DNA from: Halomonadaceae bacterium T82-2
Lineage (GTDB): Bacteria; Pseudomonadota; Gammaproteobacteria; Pseudomonadales; Halomonadaceae
Assembly: GCA_001577635.1 (NCBI GenBank)
Contig: LSBP01000002.1
Span: 1-64,000 of the forward strand
Length of the DNA: 64,000 nucleotides
Reading direction: 5' to 3'
Numbering within the stretch: the stretch's first letter is position 1; every line of letters starts with the position of its first letter. Below the pieces are notes generated by a model, which worked only from the letters and a program-made list of their open reading frames with translations, was not told where the DNA came from and did no database searches. Made by a program: the position numbers and the translations under genes. Positions 26,084-34,288 of the stretch are shown in pieces.

Positions 26084-27466
26084 GTGATCGCCCTGCTGAA
26101 ACACGCAACCGCCCGGCTGCTACTGGGCACCTCGCAACTCACCCGCCGCAGCGCCGAACGCCTATTGCCGGCATCGGCGCCTCGGCTGCCGGCCCTGGAC
26201 ATCGATGTCCTGACCGGAGTCGGCACGCATCGCGCGGCCCTGGCCGAAATCGACCGGCTGATCGACGCACGTCGGCCGTTCTCGCTGATCCGCCTGAGCG
26301 TCAACAATATCAAGGCCATCAACGAACGCCTGGGGCACGCCATCGGCGATGAACTGCTGGTCTCTCTGGCCCGGCGCCTTCAGCAACTGAGCCTGCACGA
26401 CGGCCGGGTCTACCGGCTGGGCGGCGACGAATTCCTGATGATCACCGAAGCCACCCTCGGCAACGACCGCTGGCGCGAGACGATCGACCAGCCCCTCGAG
26501 CTGGAGGGCACGTCGCTGATCCCCTCGCTGTCGGTGTCGGACCTGCGCTACCCCGAACACGGCCAGGAGAGCCGCCACCTGCTGCGCCGCTCGGGCATCG
26601 CCCTGTCGCTGGCCCGGCAGTCGCACGACGGCTATCACGCCTATGAATGCGGGCTGGACCGCCTCCACGAGCGCGAACGTCAGCTGCTCCGCGACATGGT
26701 CATGGCGGTACGCGAACAGCAGCTGCGAGTCGTCTACCAGCCCAAGATCCGTATTCGTGATGGGAGCGTGACCGGTTTCGAGGCCCTCATGCAGTGGCAG
26801 CACCCGCAGCTCGGCCTGCTGCAGCCGGACGAGTTTCTGCCGCTGGCCGCGGCCTCCGGCCACATGACGCTGCTGGGCGAGTGGCTGCTCCAGCATGTCA
26901 TCGCCCAGATGGCGGAGTGGCAGGCCCGGCAGAATCCCCAGACCATCGCCGTCAATCTCTCGGCGCTCAACCTGGAGCGCACCGGCTTCGGCACGCTGGT
27001 CTCGGCCTGGCTGGCCGACCGCGGTGTCGACCCGCACCAGCTGATGGTGGAGATCACCGAGCAGTCGATGATGCATGACCCGGAACTCACGGCCCGCGGG
27101 CTCGCCGAATGGCGGCGCCAGGGCATCCAGATCGCCATCGACGACTTCGGCACCGGTTATTCGTCGCTGACCCAGCTGCGCCAGCTGCCGCTCGATGTGC
27201 TCAAGATCGACAAGTCATTCGTGATGGGTATGCTCGAGCAGCCCGAGGACGCAATGATCGTCGATGCCAGCATCGCCCTGGCCCACCGCTTCGGGTTGAG
27301 CGTCATCGCCGAGGGCGTGGAAACATCGCAGCACCTGAACCGGCTGGCCGCCGCCGGCTGCGACCAGGCCCAGGGCTACCTGATCTCGTCCGGCCTCGAG
27401 GCCGATGCGGTGCTCGCCTGGCTGGATCGCTATCGGGAGAGCCCCCTGCTCGCCACGCCGGCCTGA
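26084..27466 (+). CDS. Degenerate GGDEF + intact EAL protein, likely c-di-GMP phosphodiesterase
   Basis: A 460-residue cytoplasmic protein. Residues about 38-190 are GGDEF-like: GGDEF itself is present at 113-117, but the metal-binding Asp of the LDxD strand is replaced (LSVNNIK; Ser72), and no RxxD inhibitory site precedes GGDEF. Cyclase activity is therefore unlikely. Residues about 205-455 are an EAL domain with YQPK, EAL at 233-235, NLSALNLE, EITEQ, IDDFGTGYSSL, KIDKSF, EGVET and QGY, the metal and substrate residues expected for hydrolysis of c-di-GMP to pGpG. The start is a GTG with AGGA upstream. No transmembrane or sensory domain is seen. It is probably monocistronic. Confidence 0.9.
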   Translation: MIALLKHATARLLLGTSQLTRRSAERLLPASAPRLPALDIDVLTGVGTHRAALAEIDRLIDARRPFSLIRLSVNNIKAINERLGHAIGDELLVSLARRLQQLSLHDGRVYRLGGDEFLMITEATLGNDRWRETIDQPLELEGTSLIPSLSVSDLRYPEHGQESRHLLRRSGIALSLARQSHDGYHAYECGLDRLHERERQLLRDMVMAVREQQLRVVYQPKIRIRDGSVTGFEALMQWQHPQLGLLQPDEFLPLAAASGHMTLLGEWLLQHVIAQMAEWQARQNPQTIAVNLSALNLERTGFGTLVSAWLADRGVDPHQLMVEITEQSMMHDPELTARGLAEWRRQGIQIAIDDFGTGYSSLTQLRQLPLDVLKIDKSFVMGMLEQPEDAMIVDASIALAHRFGLSVIAEGVETSQHLNRLAAAGCDQAQGYLISSGLEADAVLAWLDRYRESPLLATPA

Positions 27467-27504
27467 CACGGGCACTGGCGGATGGGCGACAAAAGGCACC
27501 GACG

Positions 27505-27529
27505 AAAAAAAGCCGGCCCGAAGGCCGGC
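27505..27529 (-). terminator. Intrinsic terminator of rfaH-slyD transcript
   Basis: Read on the minus strand: GCCGGCC, a TTCG tetraloop, GGCCGGC, then seven T. It is a textbook terminator, about 170 bases past the slyD stop. A separate 14-bp palindrome GGGGCAATTGCCCC (27536-27549) lies just upstream of it in the same transcript. The remaining 27550-27701 shows nothing recognisable. Confidence 0.85.
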
Positions 27530-27701
27530 GATAGCGGGGCAATTGCCCCTCCCTGACGACATCTATCGATCAACGCGGGCGGCCCGATGAACCGGGGCGA
27601 CCGCGTGACCCGACACCTCGCACTGTAGCGCAGCACCGCGTCCGGCTTTCTGACCTGAGTCAAGAGCCGGGCACAACATGGCGGCGGGCTTGTCGCCGGG
27701 G

Positions 27702-28211
27702 TCATCCGAACTTCTTGTCCTCGACCTGCGATGCCTCGACATCCGGCGCCAGCGGGTGCCCCTTGGCCAGCTCGGCCCGGGTCGCCTCGCGTACCTCGAG
27801 AATCTCGACACTGTAGCTCAGGGTCTGCCCAGCCAACGGATGGTTGGCATCCACGGTCACCCGGCTGTCATCGACATCGACGATCGTCACCACCCGCGGG
27901 CCGTCCGGCCCCTGGGCCTGAAAGCGCATGCCCGGCGCCAGCGCCTCGACGCCGCCGAAGGCGCTGCGCGCCACTGTCTGCACCCGCGCCTCGTCACGCA
28001 GGCCATAGGCATCGGCGGGCGCCAGCGTCACCGTCAGGCGGTCGCCGGCCGCGTGGCCGTCGAGCGCCCGCTCGAGACCGGCCACGATGTTGTCGTGGCC
28101 ATGCAGGTACTCCAGCGGCGACTCGCGCCGCCGCGAGTCATCGAGCATCTCGCCGTCGGCATTGCGCAGGGTGTAGTGCAGGGTCACCACCTGCTGGGCG
28201 GTAATGGACAT
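27702..28211 (-). CDS. slyD: FKBP-type peptidyl-prolyl isomerase, SlyD-like, without metal-binding tail
   Basis: A 169-residue cytoplasmic isomerase and chaperone. FKBP strands flank an IF (insert-in-flap) domain, recognisable from LEYLHGHDNIVAGLERALDGHAAGD, DAYGLRDEARVQ and VTVDANHPLAGQTLSYSVEILEVREAT. These track E. coli SlyD closely. Unlike E. coli SlyD, the protein ends at about residue 169 with VEDKKFG and has no His/Cys-rich nickel-binding tail. A role in [NiFe]-hydrogenase nickel loading is therefore unlikely, while proline isomerisation and chaperone activity remain. GGAGG precedes the ATG. It lies 48 bp downstream of rfaH on the same strand and ends at a strong terminator. Confidence 0.85.
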   Translation of the reverse strand: MSITAQQVVTLHYTLRNADGEMLDDSRRRESPLEYLHGHDNIVAGLERALDGHAAGDRLTVTLAPADAYGLRDEARVQTVARSAFGGVEALAPGMRFQAQGPDGPRVVTIVDVDDSRVTVDANHPLAGQTLSYSVEILEVREATRAELAKGHPLAPDVEASQVEDKKFG

Positions 28212-28259
28212 GAAAGCCTCCGGTCAGGCAGGGAAAAGAGGAAGGTCGGACTCGGGCTG

Positions 28260-28802
28260 TCAGGAGCGGCGCAGTTGCGAGATGGGCAAGTCCACGGCCT
28301 GCTGGCCGTGCAGAAGGTTGAGCAGCACGATGGCGCGTTCCTCGCCCTTGCGGCGCTCGAAGACCGCCTGCAACTGCCGGAACGGCCCCTCGCAGATTTC
28401 CACGACGTCGCCGGCCCGAAAATAGACGTTGATTTCACGCTCGTCCGCCGTGGCGGCGGCGTTGTGGCGCAACGCATCGACCAGGGCGTCGTCGACCGGC
28501 AGGGGCTGGTCGCCGAACGTCACCAGACGCAGCACGCCCCGGGTGGAGCGGATCGGCCGCCAGTTGCTGGCCAACCGGTCGAGCCGGATGAACAGGTAAT
28601 AGGGAAACAGCGGCTCATCGACCCAGCACAACCGGCCCCGGCGCTTCTTCTGGACCTGCAGCACCGGATGAAAGATCTCGTAGCCCTGGTTGGCCAGATT
28701 TTCGGTGGCACGAAACGATTCCCCGCCCTTGCACTGAATCAGGTACCAGTGAGGAATGGCCCGGGTATCGATATCCGCGGAAACGCTGTTGGATTCGCTC
28801 AT
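28260..28802 (-). CDS. rfaH: RfaH-like transcription antiterminator (NusG paralogue)
   Basis: A 180-residue protein with an N-terminal NGN domain (about 17-115; HWYLIQCKGGESFRATENL, FPYYLFIRLD, RSTRGVLRLVTFG) and a C-terminal KOW-like domain (about 125-178; GDVVEICEGPFRQLQAVFE, GEERAIVLLNLLHGQQ). The C-terminal pattern EGxF..QAxF....GExR...LLNL is that of RfaH, not housekeeping NusG. RfaH binds RNA polymerase at ops elements and reduces pausing in long polysaccharide or secretion operons. No ops-controlled operon is in this window. AGGAG precedes the ATG. It heads an apparent rfaH-slyD operon. Confidence 0.8.
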   Translation of the reverse strand: MSESNSVSADIDTRAIPHWYLIQCKGGESFRATENLANQGYEIFHPVLQVQKKRRGRLCWVDEPLFPYYLFIRLDRLASNWRPIRSTRGVLRLVTFGDQPLPVDDALVDALRHNAAATADEREINVYFRAGDVVEICEGPFRQLQAVFERRKGEERAIVLLNLLHGQQAVDLPISQLRRS

Positions 28803-28958
28803 CTTGCTCCTGACACCGTGGCTGGGATGCGTCGCGCAGCGGCATTGATTCGACGACGGGGAACCGCGTAAGTTAGCCGCTTGCCGCCACCCCTTCATCC
28901 TAACATCGATGACGGCAGCGATCGCCACCGGCATCGCCCGTCCGGCAGGAGACCGATC

Positions 28959-30326
28959 ATGCCCGACTCCCCCCGCCGCTCCTGGCGTCAGGCCCTGAGC
29001 GTCTACCGCCGCGCCCCTGTCGTCGCCATGCTGTTTCTCGGTTTTGCGGCCGGCCTGCCGTTTTTGCTGGTCTTCTCGACGCTGACCGCGTGGCTGCGCG
29101 ATGCCGGGGTCGAGGTCGCGGCGATCGGCTTCTTCTCGTGGATCGGCATGCTCTATTCGATCAAGCTGTTCTGGGCGCCGGTCATCGACCGACTCCCCTT
29201 GCCGATCCTGACCCGCCGACTGGGCCAGCGGCGCAGCTGGATGCTGCTCGCCCAGCTGGTGATCGCCGGAGCACTGGCGGCGCTGTCCGGCCTCGACCCG
29301 CGCCAGGACCTGGCGCAGGTCGCCGTCTTCGCCCTGCTGGTGGCCTTCGGCTCGGCCACCCAGGACATCGTCATCGACGCCTTTCGCATCGAGTCCGCCG
29401 AAGAGCGCATCCAGGCGGCCATGGCCTCGACCTACATCATCGGTTATCGCGGCGGCCTGCTGGCCGCCGGCGCCGGTGCCCTCTACATTGCCGACCTGGT
29501 GTCCTGGCAGGCCGCCTATCTGACCATGGCCGGGCTGGTCGGCGTGGGCATGCTGACGGTGCTGTCGCGCCCCGAGCCGCCGCGTTCGACACTCGGCGTT
29601 CCCTGGCAGCACGAGCCCCGCGTGCGCCGCTTTCTTCACGCGCAGCGGCATCGTCCCCGGCGCTGGCGGCGCTTCGGGGCCTGGGTGGTGGGCGCGGTGG
29701 TCTGCCCCTTCACCGACTTCTTCACGCGCTACGGGCGGCAAGCCGTCGGGCTGCTGGCACTGATCGGACTGTTTCGCCTGAGCGACCTGTCGATGGCAGC
29801 CATGGCCAACCCGCTGTACATCGACCTGGGCTTCTCGCTGGCCGAGATCGCCAACGTGACCAAGGTGTTCGGCATCGCCATGAGTATCGCCGGCGGGGTA
29901 ATCGGCGGGCTGCTGGTGGTGCGCTACGGCATCGCCCGGATGCTGCTGGCCGGTGCCGTGCTCGCCGCAGCCACCAACCTGCTGTTCGCCACCCTGGCCA
30001 GCCTGGGGGCCCAGCTGCCCATGCTGGTGGTAACCATCATGGGCGACAACCTGGCCAACGGGCTGGCCAGCACGGTGTTCATCGCCTTTCTATCGAGCCT
30101 CACCTCACGGGCCTACACGGCCACCCAGTACGCGCTGTTCTCGTCGCTGATGACCCTGCCGGGAAAGTTCATCGGCGGCTTTTCCGGGATGGTGGTGGCC
30201 AGCCAGGGATACATGGTCTTCTTCCTGTGGTCCACCCTGATCGGCCTGCCGGCGATCGCCCTGGCCTGGTGGCTGGGCCGCGATCCCCGACTGATCCCCT
30301 CGCCAACCGCCGAGGCCGACCGCTGA
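28959..30326 (+). CDS. AmpG-family muropeptide MFS permease
   Basis: A 455-residue inner-membrane protein with about 12 hydrophobic segments. The MFS start is LFLGFAAGLPFLLVFSTLTAWLRDAGV, then SWIGMLYSIKLFWAPVIDR and the AmpG-typical SATQDIVIDAFRIE. AmpG imports GlcNAc-1,6-anhydro-muropeptides released by lytic transglycosylases for wall recycling, and links to beta-lactamase induction where ampC/ampR exist. AGGAG precedes the ATG at 28959; the 26 codons upstream are not family-like. Its last codons (ADR-stop) form half of a 26-bp perfect palindrome with the convergent SEC-C gene. Confidence 0.87.
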   Translation: MPDSPRRSWRQALSVYRRAPVVAMLFLGFAAGLPFLLVFSTLTAWLRDAGVEVAAIGFFSWIGMLYSIKLFWAPVIDRLPLPILTRRLGQRRSWMLLAQLVIAGALAALSGLDPRQDLAQVAVFALLVAFGSATQDIVIDAFRIESAEERIQAAMASTYIIGYRGGLLAAGAGALYIADLVSWQAAYLTMAGLVGVGMLTVLSRPEPPRSTLGVPWQHEPRVRRFLHAQRHRPRRWRRFGAWVVGAVVCPFTDFFTRYGRQAVGLLALIGLFRLSDLSMAAMANPLYIDLGFSLAEIANVTKVFGIAMSIAGGVIGGLLVVRYGIARMLLAGAVLAAATNLLFATLASLGAQLPMLVVTIMGDNLANGLASTVFIAFLSSLTSRAYTATQYALFSSLMTLPGKFIGGFSGMVVASQGYMVFFLWSTLIGLPAIALAWWLGRDPRLIPSPTAEADR

Positions 30327-30339
30327 TCAGCGGTCGGCC
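30314..30339. repeat. 26-bp perfect palindrome across two convergent stop codons
   Basis: The arm GGCCGACCGCTGA is followed directly by its reverse complement. The two TGA stops abut at the centre (30326/30327), and both proteins end in Ala-Asp-Arg. No U-tract flanks it; each mRNA would end with only one half unless read through. Confidence 0.8.
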
Positions 30340-32153
30340 AGCCGCCGGCGCTGCTCGTCGAGCCACTTGAGCGCGCCGCGGGTGGCCACCCACTGATCGC
30401 GCATCAACGCACGATACTGCCAGGCCTCGGCCTTGGTGCCGGGCTCGGGCACTTCCACGGCCAGCGGCACCGGCCGGGGATTGTCGGCACACAGCATGGC
30501 GACGACATGGGCGTTGAGGGCATCGACCGCCTCCAGCGCCTCCTCGGCGGCATCGAAGCGCTCCAGCCGGTACAGCGCCAGAACCCGCCCCATCAGCACA
30601 CCGAGCAGCGGCGCTTCCTCTTCTCCCGTCGGCTGGTCGCTGAGGGCCAGCGCCTCGCTATCGCGGCCCTCGCGCAGCAGCTGGTCCAGCACCAGTTCGC
30701 GCAGCCCCAGGCTGTCGTTCTCGTCGAGCACCAGCAGGCGCTCGGCCAGCCGCCGGGACCGCTGCCGATCGCCACGCTCCATGCCCACCACCAGCGCGAG
30801 CCCGGCACGCAGCAGCACGGCGTTGTCGGCCACGTCCCAGACGAAGGGCGCACCGTGGCTCTCGATCTGCTCCAGCCAGCGCTCGAAGCGCACCGCCAGC
30901 GGCGCGAAGAAGCTCTCCGCCATCCACGGCAGGCTACCAAAACGGCTGGCCAGGGCCATGCTCAGGGTCTGCACCACGGCCGGCGAGTCCAGCCATTCGG
31001 GATGGGCGCACAGGGCGTTGAGCCAGTCAGCGGCCTGCGGCCAGGGGTCCGCCTGGAAGCCCAGAGCCGCCTCCTCGTCCACATCGACCCCGAACACCTC
31101 GCGCCAGGCGGCGAAGAAGGTATCCTCGCGGGCCGTCGACTGGTATTCGATACCCGCCTCTCCGACCTCGAAATGCAGCCGCGGCGCAGTGGGCAACGCC
31201 TCGAGGAGCGCCTGCAGCCCCATCAGGGGCTCGGCCAGCGCCTCCTCGGAATTGACCATCTGCTCGGCCAGGGTCGCGCCGGGATTGTCGGCCAGATCGG
31301 CCAGGAACTGCAGCTGCTCGGCGTCCATATCCCCCTGGCGCGCCAGGCGACGGAACCAGAAGCGTGCCCGCTCGCGGGCCTCCTGCGGGTGTCCCTCATG
31401 CAACAACAGCATGGCCTCGATATAGGCCAGGGTCGGCGAATCGGGCAGGGTCTGCTGGGCCCGCACGAAGGCCTCGCGGGCGCTGGCCAGATCGTCGCTG
31501 TCCAGATGCATCAGGCACAACCGCTCCAGCGCCACGCCGCGCAGGAACAGCGGCCCCCGCTCGAGAATGGCGTCCAGCAGTGCCGCGCGCTTGCGGTTGA
31601 AGCCCCGCTCCTGGTAGAGCTCGATCAACAGCTCGAAGGCCGGTTCGGCCTGTTCGGGCAGCTGATCCCAGTCGGCGGCCTGGAAGAGGGTCTCGAGAAT
31701 CTGCTGGGCACGGCCGCGCTGGCCGCCCTCGGCGGCGATCAGTCCGGCTTCCAGCAATGCCTGGGCGGGGGCCCGGCCGCTCTCCAGCGCCGCCTTGAGG
31801 GTATCGCCCTTCCAGTCGCGCAGCGACAGCATCCACATCAGGTGCGGCGGTACCGCGCCCGGCAGGGTCACGGCGCCGCAGCAGTGCTTTGTCTTGCGTC
31901 CCGAGTCGCACCAGCAGGGCTCGTTGCGCCCCGGCCGGGCCAGCGGTTCACAGGCGAAGTCCAGCCGCACCAGCGGCGTCTGGTTCCACAATTCCGGCGC
32001 CAGCGCCTGCGCCTGGGCGATGTTGCCGCCCAGATACCTGACACCCTCCTCACGGGCCCAGGCCATCAGCGAGGGATAGTGTTCATCCGCCCGGATCGCC
32101 GACAGGGCGCCCCCGGCGTACCCCAGCAGCTGCTCTACCCACATCGCCAGCAT
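30327..32153 (-). CDS. SEC-C motif protein with helical repeats
   Basis: A 608-residue cytoplasmic protein. Near the N-terminus is a zinc-binding SEC-C motif, GRNEPCWCDSGRKTKHCCG (Cys80, Cys82, Cys91, Cys92), as found at the SecA C-terminus. From about 110 onward the protein is alanine/leucine-rich with amphipathic helix pairs resembling TPR repeats (for example QALLEAGLIAAEGGQRGRAQ and DSPTLAYIEAMLLLHEGHPQ). The SEC-C motif may bind SecB or ribosomes, but no function is known for the whole protein. AGGAGG is six bases before the ATG at 32153, which supports this start over a second Met three codons on. It converges with the AmpG-like gene without any spacer. Confidence 0.75.
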   Translation of the reverse strand: MLAMWVEQLLGYAGGALSAIRADEHYPSLMAWAREEGVRYLGGNIAQAQALAPELWNQTPLVRLDFACEPLARPGRNEPCWCDSGRKTKHCCGAVTLPGAVPPHLMWMLSLRDWKGDTLKAALESGRAPAQALLEAGLIAAEGGQRGRAQQILETLFQAADWDQLPEQAEPAFELLIELYQERGFNRKRAALLDAILERGPLFLRGVALERLCLMHLDSDDLASAREAFVRAQQTLPDSPTLAYIEAMLLLHEGHPQEARERARFWFRRLARQGDMDAEQLQFLADLADNPGATLAEQMVNSEEALAEPLMGLQALLEALPTAPRLHFEVGEAGIEYQSTAREDTFFAAWREVFGVDVDEEAALGFQADPWPQAADWLNALCAHPEWLDSPAVVQTLSMALASRFGSLPWMAESFFAPLAVRFERWLEQIESHGAPFVWDVADNAVLLRAGLALVVGMERGDRQRSRRLAERLLVLDENDSLGLRELVLDQLLREGRDSEALALSDQPTGEEEAPLLGVLMGRVLALYRLERFDAAEEALEAVDALNAHVVAMLCADNPRPVPLAVEVPEPGTKAEAWQYRALMRDQWVATRGALKWLDEQRRRLADR

Positions 32154-32209
32154 TGCAACCCTCCTCGGAAAATCCGCTCAGTCTAGCATGCCCCGCGCAG
32201 CCGGCTCAC

Positions 32210-32237
32210 CACCGCTGGCGCGCGCACGCCGGCGGTG
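32210..32237. repeat. Imperfect inverted repeat in the divergent gap
   Basis: CACCGCTGGCG (32210-32220) and CGCCGGCGGTG (32227-32237) pair over 11 bp with one T-G position and a 6-nt loop. It lies between the SEC-C gene and the membrane-protein gene, and may be an operator or a leader hairpin. Confidence 0.35.
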
Positions 32238-32286
32238 CTAGGGTAGCGCCCTGTTCCGGTCTGCCCCCGTTCGAGGACTCTTCGCG

Positions 32287-34194
32287 TTGCGCCTGCCGTT
32301 CCGTCGTGATCAATCCCCCCACGAAACCCCGCAGGTGCGGCTGGAGCGCGAAGGACGCGACGAGATCCGGCGCATCACGGCCGCCGTGGAGAAGGTTCCC
32401 TGGACGGTCAGCCTGCTGCAGATCCTGTGGACCGCCGGCCCGGTGACCCTGCTCGGCGCCTGGGGCGGTTACCTGCTGGGCTACGGCAAGGCCCCCACCG
32501 CCGACAACTACATCTTCTTCATCTCCTACACGGTGATCACCGGTGCGGCGGGTATCATCGCCAACCTGGTGCACAACCTCACCGGGGGACGACGTGCGGA
32601 GCGCACCGCCCGCAAGGTCGAGCGTGTCATCAAGAGCCTGCCGGAACTGCTGCTGGCGACCCGCAATCTGATCGTCGAGAGTCTCGAGGGCGACGCCCGC
32701 CGCCGCGAAGCCGCCGCCATGCTGCTGCGCAAGCAGGATCTCTCCCCCGAAGGGGTCGAGCTGGCCGCCATCGAGCTGCTCGACGATCGCGACAGTGCCC
32801 GCATCATCACCCAGATCGACATCTACCGCCGCGCCGGGCTGCATGCCCGCATTCGCGACCTGGTGGCACGCTACCGCGACGGCCTGGAGCCGCAGTTCGC
32901 CGCGATCGCCGAACTCGCGCCGGCCGCCACCACGCTGCTGCGCGAGCGCTTCGAGGGCCGCGCCCCCGACCTGCGGCTGGGCGTACCGCGCGACACCAAC
33001 TTCATCGAGCGCGTGCTAGCCGCCATCGAGCAGGACAACGAACTGCTGATGACGCTGCAGGATGTCGAAGAGATGCTGATTCTCGCCTTCGAGCTGATCA
33101 GCGGACGCCAGATCCCCATGCTGACCTTCGAATACAAGGGACGCTGGCGGCTCGCCCAGGCCCTGGACAACCTCGAGGAGGCCCGCGCCCGCTACCGGAT
33201 CGCCCAGGCCACCGCCCTGTCGCGCCTCAAGGCCCTTACCGCCTATCTGGCCGAACAGTCCGGTACGCTGGTCGAGCATGCCGCCGCCGGACTGCGCGCC
33301 GAAGTGCTCCAGGAGCGCTCGCTGCAGGCCATGGACGCGCTGGCCGAACAGATCCATCACCTGGCGCCGGTGGTGGCTCGCGGCCAGAGTGACCGGCGCA
33401 GCCAGCTGCGTCAGAAGGCTGACCTGCTGACCAACGCCATCCGTCTCTACAAGTCGGCCTACAACGCGTATGAAGCGGTCGGCCGCAGCCACGCCCAGCT
33501 GATCAAGCGTTCCGAACGCTGGGAGCGCATCAGCAACCGTCTGGGCGACCAGGACACCCGTCTGCGGCTGGGCCCGGGGCGACGCGGCCTGCGCATCCGC
33601 GAGCACATCATCGCCCTGGACGATGCCGCCAAGGCCGAGGTCTGCAAGCACCTCGCCCGGCACCTGAAGGAAGCCGGCATCGAGATGCCGCGGCCATCGC
33701 GCACGCAACAGCTGGAACGCGACACCCTGCTCGCCGTCGGCGTGGACGCCGCCAAGCGCCTGGCGATCGAGATCGCGCTGGCCCTGGAGCCGCACATCCA
33801 GCTTTCGCGCCCGGAGGTCCAGCGCGCCATCAACGGCTCCAACGCCGCCGACTTCGGCCAGCTGGAACCCAACCTGTCGGCTGCCGCCAAGGCCGCGCTG
33901 GGGGCCGCCATGGTCAAGGAAATCGAGGTCAACCTGGCGCATACCGCCGAATCCCTGGCGCTGGCTCTGGTGCGTCACTATCGGGTCGATCTGGACCCCG
34001 CTGCCCGACGCTTCTTGATCGAGCATTACGGTGCACGCGAGCAGACCCTCGACATGCTGGTCAACTACCAGGCCAGCCATGCGCATACCGACAACCGGGG
34101 CGTGAGTTTCCTGAGCCAACGCCCGCTGGCGATCGGTCCGCCGCGCCGCGACTGGTACCGGGCGCTGGTCCAGGCCAAGCGCGCTCTCGGCTGA
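32287..34194 (+). CDS. Large uncharacterised inner-membrane protein
   Basis: A 635-residue protein that I do not recognise. It has two likely transmembrane helices near the N-terminus (about 40-66 and 72-98) joined by a very short loop. About 500 residues of mostly helical, charged cytoplasmic sequence follow, rich in Ala, Leu, Arg and Glu, with coiled-coil-like stretches (for example LAQALDNLEEARARYRIAQA). No catalytic motif is evident. The start appears to be TTG at 32287, the only in-frame start candidate before the TM helices, with GAGGA eight bases upstream. A rare start codon would keep expression low. It lies 94 bp upstream of topB on the same strand; co-transcription is possible. Confidence 0.75.
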   Translation: MRLPFRRDQSPHETPQVRLEREGRDEIRRITAAVEKVPWTVSLLQILWTAGPVTLLGAWGGYLLGYGKAPTADNYIFFISYTVITGAAGIIANLVHNLTGGRRAERTARKVERVIKSLPELLLATRNLIVESLEGDARRREAAAMLLRKQDLSPEGVELAAIELLDDRDSARIITQIDIYRRAGLHARIRDLVARYRDGLEPQFAAIAELAPAATTLLRERFEGRAPDLRLGVPRDTNFIERVLAAIEQDNELLMTLQDVEEMLILAFELISGRQIPMLTFEYKGRWRLAQALDNLEEARARYRIAQATALSRLKALTAYLAEQSGTLVEHAAAGLRAEVLQERSLQAMDALAEQIHHLAPVVARGQSDRRSQLRQKADLLTNAIRLYKSAYNAYEAVGRSHAQLIKRSERWERISNRLGDQDTRLRLGPGRRGLRIREHIIALDDAAKAEVCKHLARHLKEAGIEMPRPSRTQQLERDTLLAVGVDAAKRLAIEIALALEPHIQLSRPEVQRAINGSNAADFGQLEPNLSAAAKAALGAAMVKEIEVNLAHTAESLALALVRHYRVDLDPAARRFLIEHYGAREQTLDMLVNYQASHAHTDNRGVSFLSQRPLAIGPPRRDWYRALVQAKRALG

Positions 34195-34288
34195 GGGGCA
34201 CGAGGGAAGCCGCCCGCAGGGATGAATCGTCCTGCCGGCTCGGGCATACTGGACGCCCATCCAGCCACACGGTGCCGGACTCACCACC

